Source: Patescibacteria group bacterium UBA6130
GTDB taxonomy: Bacteria; Patescibacteriota; Microgenomatia; UBA12405; UBA6130
Direction of reading: 5' to 3'
Assembly: GCA_002428285.1 (NCBI GenBank)
Contig: DIVO01000057.1
Coordinates: 1 to 21,832, forward strand
Length of the DNA stretch: 21,832 nt
Every line of letters begins with the position of its first letter. Within the stretch, counting starts at the first letter, position 1. The notes below the pieces were generated by a model, which saw nothing but the letters and a program-made list of their open reading frames with translations, was not told the DNA's origin and searched no databases. A program made the translations under genes and the position numbers. Positions 16,388 through 21,832 of the stretch are shown piece by piece.

Positions 16388-17515
16388 ATGGCAACAATAT
16401 TAATCGACGCCAGGATGGCCAGTTTAAAAAATGCAGGCATAGGTAGATATGCCTTAAATCTGCTGACTAACTTAAGTAAACAAAACAATAAAAACATAAA
16501 ATTTATTTTGATCACATCAGAAAATAACCATTATGATTTGAAAAAAAAGTTTAAAAACAAATTCCAATACGTTAAATCAAACTCCAATCATTATTCTCTG
16601 AAAGAACAGGTTGAGATAAGAAAGATTGTTAAAAATATTAATCCTGACATAATTCACTTTCTCCATTTCAATGTTCCGGTTTTTTTAAATACTCCATATG
16701 TAGTTACCATTCATGATCTTATCAAACATAAGTCCACCGGAAGAGATACCACCACCAGATTTCCATTAACTTATTGGCTTAAATTCCTCGGATATCTAAT
16801 TGTTTTCAGAAATGCTGTTAAAAATGCTAAAAAAATAATTGTTCCTACAAAGCATGTAAAAAACGATCTGATAAAAACATATCCAATCGCAAAAAATAAA
16901 GTCATAGCTATTTATGAGGGCGCTGATACGGCGGTTCTTAAATCAAAAAAAGTTGATTTGGTAAAAAAATATAACATTAAAAAACCATATCTTTTTTATA
17001 TAGGTAGCTTGTATCCTCATAAAAATCTGATAGTGGTTCTTAAGGCCTTAAGTGAAATGAAAGATAGTAATATTAATTTTATTGTTGCTTCGCCAGATAA
17101 CATTTTTTACAAAAGGTTTTTGAAACAAGTGAAAAAATTTCATTTAGAAAAGAGAGTTGTTAATCCTGGATTTATTAAAGATGAGCATTTGTATAAAGTG
17201 TTCAAAGAAGCAAAGGCATTTATTTTCCCCAGTAAGATGGAAGGTTTCGGTCTTCCGGGTCTTGAAGCCATGTTGTGCGGCTGTCCGGTAATCTCTTCCA
17301 GCGCCTCCTGTTTACCGGAGGTTTATGCAAATGCCGTTTTATATTTTGATCCGGATGACCATAAATCCTTAATAAGAAAAATAAGATCCTTAGATAACCC
17401 GTCAGCAAGAAAGAATTTAATCAGGAAAGGAAAACAAAGAGTAAAAAGATTTTCCTGGGAAAAAATGGCTGCTCAGACTTTAGACGTATATAATAATCTT
17501 TTAAAACAACTATGA
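16388..17515 (+). CDS. Glycosyltransferase family 4, mannosyltransferase-like
   Basis: Cytosolic GT-B enzyme. N-terminus ILIDARMASLKNAGIGRYALNLL (4-26) is the classic start of the mannosyltransferase-like GT4 group. It continues with PDIIHFLHFNVP (86-97), YVVTIHDLIKHK and KKIIVPTKHVKNDL. C-domain: YLFYIGSLYPHKNLIVVLKAL (K212), PGFIKDEHLYKVFKEA, and the EX7E motif in MEGFGLPGLEAML (E285, E293), followed by CPVISSSASCLPEVYANAVLYFDP. The tail carries FSWEKMA, shared with the GT4 genes at 6845 and 7915. It overlaps the next GT4 gene as ATGA. Given ManC downstream, GDP-mannose is a plausible donor, but that is inference. Confidence 0.92.
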   Translation: MATILIDARMASLKNAGIGRYALNLLTNLSKQNNKNIKFILITSENNHYDLKKKFKNKFQYVKSNSNHYSLKEQVEIRKIVKNINPDIIHFLHFNVPVFLNTPYVVTIHDLIKHKSTGRDTTTRFPLTYWLKFLGYLIVFRNAVKNAKKIIVPTKHVKNDLIKTYPIAKNKVIAIYEGADTAVLKSKKVDLVKKYNIKKPYLFYIGSLYPHKNLIVVLKALSEMKDSNINFIVASPDNIFYKRFLKQVKKFHLEKRVVNPGFIKDEHLYKVFKEAKAFIFPSKMEGFGLPGLEAMLCGCPVISSSASCLPEVYANAVLYFDPDDHKSLIRKIRSLDNPSARKNLIRKGKQRVKRFSWEKMAAQTLDVYNNLLKQL

Positions 17516-18600
17516 AAATAGCTTTAGTATATGACTGGCTAAATTGTGTTGGAGGAGCTGAAAGAGTAATAAAAACTCTTTTTAAGATATGGCCTCAGGC
17601 GGATATTTTTAGCAGTGTTTATGACGCCAACAAATCAATTATTAAAAATGGTAGAATAAAAACTTCTTTTCTCCAATCATTCCCTTTAGCTTTAAGTAAA
17701 ACATATTTATACTATCCAATCTTGCCTTTGGCATTTGAACAATTTATCTTTGATGAATACGATATTGTCATTTCTGTGAGCTCTGGTCCTGCTAAGGCAA
17801 TCATCACCAAACCTGAAACATTTCACCTTAATTATTGTTTAACTCCTCCGCGATACATTTGGTGCGATGACCTTTCACCCAAACTTTTATTCAATCCATT
17901 GAAAAAATTACTTAAAAAGCAAGATTATCTGTTATCCAAAAGACCAGATGAGATTATTTCCATTTCAAAAAATACTCAGAAAAGAGTAAAAAGTTATTAC
18001 CATAAAGACACAAAAGTTATTTATCCGGGAATTGATTTAAAAAAATTCAAACCGATAAAAACCCCCAAAAGAGGTTATTTTTTGATTGTATCAAGATTGG
18101 TAGAGTATAAAAAAATTGATCTTGCAATTAAAGCCTTCAATAAAAATGGAAAAAGATTGCTGATAGCAGGCACAGGAAGACGGATCAATGAACTTCAGGC
18201 AATCGCAAAAGATAATGTTGAATTTTTGGGTTTAGTTGAAGAAAAGATGCTAATCAACCTTTATCAAAACGCCATAGCACTCATTAACCCCCAAGAAGAA
18301 GACTTCGGTCTTGCACCAATTGAGTCTCAGGCATGTGGAACACCCGTAATTGCCTACGGCAAAGGTGGAGCAACCGAAACAGTGCAAGATGGCAAAACAG
18401 GCGTTTTGTTTTTTAAGCAAACAATATCAGGGCTTAATAATGCAGTCAGAAAACTTGAAAAGCTTAAAATTAACCCATCTGACTGCAGGAAGAATGCGCT
18501 AAAATTTAATGAGGAAGATTTCATGTTATTATTTAAAAATACAATAGAAAAATCATGGCAAAAGAACTTGAAAACAAATCAAAAAACATTCATGTTGTGA
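17512..18600 (+). CDS. Glycosyltransferase family 4, WbaZ-like mannosyltransferase
   Basis: Cytosolic GT-B enzyme of the WbaZ/RfbZ-like type, whose best-known members use GDP-mannose. N-domain: MKIALVYDWLNCVGGAERVI (1-20), ADIFSSVYD, IKTSFLQSFPLALSKTYLYYP (49-69), LPLAFEQFIFDEYDIVISVSSGPAKAII and CLTPPRYIWCD (109-119). C-domain: YFLIVSRLVEYKKIDLAIKAF (R195, K200), LLIAGTGRR, and an EX7E motif within NPQEEDFGLAPIESQACGTP (E263, E271). GGATETVQDGKTGVLF closes the donor site. It begins by ATGA overlap with the preceding GT4 gene. The 3' end lies within the annotated start region of manC, supporting a shared pathway with GDP-mannose synthesis. Confidence 0.92.
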   Translation: MKIALVYDWLNCVGGAERVIKTLFKIWPQADIFSSVYDANKSIIKNGRIKTSFLQSFPLALSKTYLYYPILPLAFEQFIFDEYDIVISVSSGPAKAIITKPETFHLNYCLTPPRYIWCDDLSPKLLFNPLKKLLKKQDYLLSKRPDEIISISKNTQKRVKSYYHKDTKVIYPGIDLKKFKPIKTPKRGYFLIVSRLVEYKKIDLAIKAFNKNGKRLLIAGTGRRINELQAIAKDNVEFLGLVEEKMLINLYQNAIALINPQEEDFGLAPIESQACGTPVIAYGKGGATETVQDGKTGVLFFKQTISGLNNAVRKLEKLKINPSDCRKNALKFNEEDFMLLFKNTIEKSWQKNLKTNQKTFML

Positions 18601-19655
18601 TCTTGTGTGGAGGAGGAGGTAAAAGACTTTGGCCTGTATCAACAAAAAAGCTTCCCAAGCAATTTGTTTCTTTACTTGGAAGCGGCAAAACTCTTTTTGA
18701 AGAAACAGTTGAAAGAGCAAAACTAATCACTAAACCGGAAAATATCTGGATTATAACCGCTAAAGGATACGAAGATTTAATCTTTAAACAATTTCCAGAA
18801 GCTAGTAAAGATCAGGTAATTGTCGAACCGGTAGCAAAAAACACAGCCATGGCACACGTCGTAAGCAGTTTTTTTGTCTATAATAAGGATCCTCACGCAA
18901 TAATCGTCAATCTGGCTTCGGACCACCATATACCTGATAATGCGGAATTTCTAAATCAGATGGATAAAGTGTTGGAATTTTTAAAATCCAATAAAGAATA
19001 TATTCTAACTGTGGGGATAAAGCCTACTCACCCAGATGTTAATTACGGTTATATCAAAAAGGGTAATCCTATCAATGAGTCTCAAGAGTTTTTTAAGGTT
19101 GAAGAATTTAAAGAAAAACCGGACCTAATCACAGCTAAACAATATCTTAAAAGCGGAGAATATTTTTGGAACGCCTGCCTTTATACTTGGCCAGCACAGA
19201 CTTTTATCGATACAGTTCAAAGAATTGCCCCAAATTTTTGGGAATTGGGCAATAAAATCTACAATGCCCTTGGTACTGATCAAATAGAATCTATATTGGT
19301 AGAGTGTTATGAAAAAGCTGAAAATATTTCTATAGACTACGCTATCTCTGAAAAAGCCAACAATCTAGCTTTATATAGAGCAGACTTTTTCTGGAGTGAT
19401 GTAGGAAATTGGGAAGCAATATACAGACTTTCAGATAAAGATAAACAAGGAAACTTTGTTTTTGGTAATAAAAATATGATTCTTTCCATAGAGTCAAACA
19501 ACAATCTTATTAGGTCTGATAAAAAATTAGTTGTTGCATTTGGGGTAGAAGACCTGATTATAATAGAAACAGAAGATAGTATTTTGGTCGCTCCCTTAAA
19601 GAAGGCGCCGCTTGTAGGAGCCATACCGGAACAATTATCTCAAAAGCAGAATTAA
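18555..19655 (+). CDS. manC: Mannose-1-phosphate guanylyltransferase (GDP-mannose pyrophosphorylase)
   Basis: Makes GDP-mannose from GTP and mannose-1-phosphate, the donor for the mannosyltransferase-like enzymes beside it. Nucleotidyltransferase signature LCGGGGKRLWPVS (17-29), then PKQF (34-37), EPVAKNTA (91-98), the metal Asp in ASDHHIPD (D123), FKEKPD (E187-K188), FWNACLYTW (N206), ISIDYAISEKA (D261) and FFWSDVGNW (D282). At 366 residues it lacks the mannose-6-phosphate isomerase domain of bifunctional forms. The start is uncertain. ATG at 18555 overlaps the upstream gene by 46 bp but supplies the full first strand. An in-frame GTG at 18597 would give the 4-bp GTGA overlap common here but trims that strand to ILCGG; I prefer 18555. 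A 26-bp gap separates it from the next gene. Confidence 0.93.
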   Translation: MAKELENKSKNIHVVILCGGGGKRLWPVSTKKLPKQFVSLLGSGKTLFEETVERAKLITKPENIWIITAKGYEDLIFKQFPEASKDQVIVEPVAKNTAMAHVVSSFFVYNKDPHAIIVNLASDHHIPDNAEFLNQMDKVLEFLKSNKEYILTVGIKPTHPDVNYGYIKKGNPINESQEFFKVEEFKEKPDLITAKQYLKSGEYFWNACLYTWPAQTFIDTVQRIAPNFWELGNKIYNALGTDQIESILVECYEKAENISIDYAISEKANNLALYRADFFWSDVGNWEAIYRLSDKDKQGNFVFGNKNMILSIESNNNLIRSDKKLVVAFGVEDLIIIETEDSILVAPLKKAPLVGAIPEQLSQKQN

Positions 19656-19666
19656 TTATTTTTTTA

Positions 19667-19672
19667 TATAAA
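19667..19672 (+). promoter_or_regulatory. Possible -10 box for the phosphoglycosyl transferase gene
   Basis: TATAAA lies in the 26-bp gap before the ATG at 19682, leaving nine bases between box and start codon. That spacing resembles the -10/start arrangement at 1915-1932. No -35 match is seen and no Shine-Dalgarno precedes the start, so this would give a near-leaderless transcript. The region is AT-rich, so a chance match is possible. Confidence 0.35.
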
Positions 19673-19681
19673 TTTGCACTT

Positions 19682-20329
19682 ATGAAAGCAAAAATGTTTT
19701 TTTTCATTAAAAGATCAATTGATGTTGTTTTGGCTGTTATTTTAATAATCTTTTTTTCCCCAATAGCCATAATTACTGCTATAGCTATAAGATTAGAAAC
19801 TCCGGGACCGATATTTGCCGATACTCCTCCAAGAGTAGGTAGAGATGGCAAGCCTTTTAGACTTTATAAATTCAGATCAATGATAGCCAATGCCCACAAT
19901 CTCCTAAGAACAGATCCAAAATTAGCTAAACTTTTTGAGGAATACAAGAAGAATAGCTATAAACTTGTTAACGACCCTAGAGTAACTGGTGTTGGAAAAT
20001 TTATCAGAAAACATTCCATAGATGAACTTCCCCAGCTAGTGAATGTATTGAAGGGTGAGATGAGCATTGTTGGTCCCAGACCATATTATCCCGATGAATT
20101 GGAAGAACAGCAAAAAAAATATCCTAATACTAAAAAGTATGTTAAAGAAGTTATGGATGTTAAGCCGGGAATTACTGGTTTATGGCAAACTTCCGGAAGA
20201 AGTGAAATAAACTTTGATAAGAGAATAAAAATGGATGCTCAATATGCAAGAAAAAAATCACTTATGTTAGACTTAATGATCATGATAAAATCCCCAATCG
20301 TTATGATTACCGGAAAAGGAGCTGCATGA
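19682..20329 (+). CDS. Initiating polyprenyl-phosphate phosphoglycosyl transferase (WbaP/PglC family)
   Basis: Transfers the first sugar-1-phosphate from a nucleotide sugar to undecaprenyl phosphate on the cytosolic side, starting glycan assembly. It is the short monotopic form (215 residues) without the extra N-terminal helices of WbaP. One re-entrant hydrophobic helix at about 12-37 has a Ser-Pro break (S26-P27). Then come TPGPIFADTPPRVGRDGKPFRLYKFRSM (40-67), the catalytic Asp-Glu dyad in HSIDELPQLVNVLKGEMSIVGPRP (D114, E115), and KPGITGLWQTSGRSE (161-175). The start ATG at 19682 gives the normal basic-plus-helix opening (KRSIDVVLAVIL). It follows a 26-bp gap with a possible promoter and overlaps the DUF4012 gene as ATGA. 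The sugar specificity (hexose, HexNAc or diNAcBac) is not predictable. Confidence 0.93.
   Translation: MKAKMFFFIKRSIDVVLAVILIIFFSPIAIITAIAIRLETPGPIFADTPPRVGRDGKPFRLYKFRSMIANAHNLLRTDPKLAKLFEEYKKNSYKLVNDPRVTGVGKFIRKHSIDELPQLVNVLKGEMSIVGPRPYYPDELEEQQKKYPNTKKYVKEVMDVKPGITGLWQTSGRSEINFDKRIKMDAQYARKKSLMLDLMIMIKSPIVMITGKGAA
20315..20321 (+). promoter_or_regulatory. Strong Shine-Dalgarno site for the DUF4012 gene
   Basis: AAAGGAG ends four bases before the ATG at 20326. It is the best ribosome-binding site in the window and fixes that start, which also overlaps the preceding stop as ATGA. Confidence 0.7.
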
Positions 20330-21832
20330 AAGAAGAAGATCAAAACATGATCAGCACCGAAAATGGAACCGCTTTTGTAACAAAAGCAAATTATGATAAA
20401 TCTGAAGATGGTAAAAAAGATATTAAACAGGTCTTGAATGGTATCTTATACAAAATAAAACAGATAATAACCAATAAATGGTTTATAGCTATATTTGGCT
20501 TATTAGTCGTATTCGCTGCAACCTCATATTTTTTTATTGTTAGACCTCTTTTGGCAACTATAAATTCAGCCAAAATTTTGAAACAGGAAGCTCAGGCTGC
20601 CAACTTTGCTGTTTCGCAAAAAGACATACCGCTTCTAAAAGATAAAATTATTTCTTCCAAATTAGCTTTATCCAACACAGAGTCTGATTTCCAAAAGTTC
20701 AGCTGGACCAGATCAATCCCATTTGTTAAGAATTACTACTTAGATGGCGAGCGCTTATTTAACGCTGGCAAAGCGGGTTTGGAAGCAGGAGAAATTTTTA
20801 TCGCCGCCATTGAACCATATAAGGATTTCTTAGGTCTTGGAGAAACAGAAAAAACTGCTGAGAATACAGCTGAAGATAGAATTCAATTTTTTGTTGAAAC
20901 CATTAATGAAGTTAACTCCCATCTTGATGAAGTGGAAGAGAAACTTGATACCGTTAACGCTAACCTGCGGGAAATTGATCCAAATAGATATCCAAAAGAG
21001 TTTAGGGGTATTAAGCTTCAGGAGATGATAATCGAGGGTAAAACCACAATTGCTCAAACCGATAAATTTCTCTCTCAGGGAAGACCATTAATACAAAAGG
21101 CTGATTGGCTTTTAGGAAAAGATGAACCAAGAACATTTTTATTTTTATTCCAGAATGACGGAGAAATCAGACCAACTGGAGGCTTCTGGACAGCTTATGG
21201 CTTACTCAAAGTAGATAATGGGGAAGTGACCCCAATCGTCTCAGACGATATATATAAATTGGATGCTCAATTAGGAAATACTGTAGCCGCACCAAGACCA
21301 ATTAAAGAATATCTAGACAACGTAAATTATTGGCACCTAAGAGACATGAATCTTTCACCTGATTTTGCCAACTCCATTGAAACTTTTATGGAATATTATT
21401 CAAAAATTAGAAATGATGAGATCGACGGTATTTTTGCTATAGATACCCAGGTTCTTGTAGATCTTATTGATGTTTTGGGAGGGGTAGGAGTACCCGGCTG
21501 GGGTAATTTTATCTCCGAACCTGATGATAGATGCTGGGGCTGTCCACAAGTTATTTACCAACTGGAAATGATTGCCGATAAACCCCAATCGGGAATTATC
21601 GAAAATAGAAAAGGATTCTTAGCACCATTAATGCACTCCATCATAGCCAATGCTATGGGATCCCCTAAAGAAAAAATCGCCGCCTTAGTGCAAGTTGGCA
21701 TGGAAAATTTAGATGAAAAACATATTCTGGTGTATTTCCCTGATGATGATTTGCAAAATTCCATTAGCACCCTCGGATATGGAGGAAGAATAATTGAACA
21801 TGAAGATGACTATCTTCACATTAACGATACAA
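20326..21832 (+). CDS. DUF4012 membrane protein with helical stalk (3' end outside window)
   Basis: Function unknown; DUF4012 proteins recur in Patescibacteria surface-glycan loci. The 502 residues visible remain open at the window edge, so the C-terminus is missing. A charged cytosolic segment (1-51) leads to one membrane helix (52-73). A long, mostly helical outside region follows (about 78-262, with coiled-coil-like HLDEVEEKLDTVNANL at 199-214). DUF4012 starts at about 268 with RTFLFLFQNDGEIRPTGGF (269-287), SDDIYKLD (306-313), DGIFAIDTQVLVDLIDVLGG (367-386) and NRKGFLAPLMHSIIANAM (427-444). These blocks align in order with the LCP protein motifs at 2855-3904, suggesting an LCP-like fold. 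ATG at 20326 is supported by AAAGGAG and by ATGA overlap with the phosphoglycosyl transferase gene. An enzyme or co-factor in envelope attachment of the glycan is a plausible role. Confidence 0.85.
   Translation, partial: MKEEDQNMISTENGTAFVTKANYDKSEDGKKDIKQVLNGILYKIKQIITNKWFIAIFGLLVVFAATSYFFIVRPLLATINSAKILKQEAQAANFAVSQKDIPLLKDKIISSKLALSNTESDFQKFSWTRSIPFVKNYYLDGERLFNAGKAGLEAGEIFIAAIEPYKDFLGLGETEKTAENTAEDRIQFFVETINEVNSHLDEVEEKLDTVNANLREIDPNRYPKEFRGIKLQEMIIEGKTTIAQTDKFLSQGRPLIQKADWLLGKDEPRTFLFLFQNDGEIRPTGGFWTAYGLLKVDNGEVTPIVSDDIYKLDAQLGNTVAAPRPIKEYLDNVNYWHLRDMNLSPDFANSIETFMEYYSKIRNDEIDGIFAIDTQVLVDLIDVLGGVGVPGWGNFISEPDDRCWGCPQVIYQLEMIADKPQSGIIENRKGFLAPLMHSIIANAMGSPKEKIAALVQVGMENLDEKHILVYFPDDDLQNSISTLGYGGRIIEHEDDYLHINDT

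Noticed and set aside
1..21832. UGA recoding as in Gracilibacteria/Absconditabacteria
   Set aside because: Ten genes end naturally at TGA, mostly within ATGA/GTGA overlaps, and no conserved domain reads through an in-frame TGA.
1..21832. tRNA, rRNA, CRISPR array, insertion sequence or integrase
   Set aside because: Nothing of these kinds was seen. All gaps are 51 bp or less, there are no spaced direct repeats, and no transposase or recombinase motifs.

Overview
The window is a compact, strongly AT-rich stretch of bacterial chromosome carrying a large cell-surface glycan locus. The best guess for the host is a member of the Candidate Phyla Radiation (Patescibacteria), probably a Microgenomates-type lineage. 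The reasons are the dense run of overlapping glycosyltransferase genes, the LytR-CpsA-Psr protein and DUF4012 protein in one locus, the membrane-anchored small nuclease, very short intergenic gaps, and mostly absent Shine-Dalgarno sequences. UGA is a normal stop (ten genes end in TGA), so this is not a code-25 lineage. The taxonomic call is inference; no rRNA or marker gene is present.

Layout: (1) 1-1323, the 3' part of a membrane-anchored alkaline-phosphatase-superfamily (sulfatase/LTA-synthase-like) protein, open at the left edge. (2) 1375-1905, minus strand, an anchored thermonuclease, convergent with (1) and divergent from everything to the right. (3) 1932-9042: GT2, LCP phosphotransferase, GT4, GT-C membrane glycosyltransferase, an unrecognised small soluble protein, and two GT4 enzymes. 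(4) 9067-19655: hexapeptide acyltransferase, unrecognised two-TM protein, GT2, O-antigen ligase/polymerase-like protein, second GT-C enzyme, GT4, GT2, two GT4 enzymes and mannose-1-phosphate guanylyltransferase. (5) 19682-21832: a WbaP/PglC-like initiating phosphoglycosyl transferase and a DUF4012 protein that runs off the right edge.

How the genes could work together (inference from family knowledge): ManC makes GDP-mannose. The phosphoglycosyl transferase loads the first sugar-phosphate on undecaprenyl phosphate. Nine cytosolic GT2/GT4 enzymes extend the chain and the acyltransferase decorates it. After an unseen flippase moves it across the membrane, the Wzy/WaaL-like protein polymerises or ligates it, the two GT-C enzymes add sugars from polyprenyl-phosphate donors outside the membrane, and the LCP protein (perhaps with the DUF4012 protein) attaches the product to the envelope. 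No Wzx flippase, ABC exporter or polyprenyl-phosphate sugar synthase is visible here.

All bases except short gaps of at most 51 bp are coding. No RNA gene, insertion sequence, CRISPR array or convincing terminator was found, and no stretch over 300 bases lacks a gene. The most interesting observations are a motif-by-motif parallel between the LCP protein and the DUF4012 protein, a palindromic -10 element shared by two divergent near-leaderless genes, and two unrecognised proteins translationally embedded in the operon.
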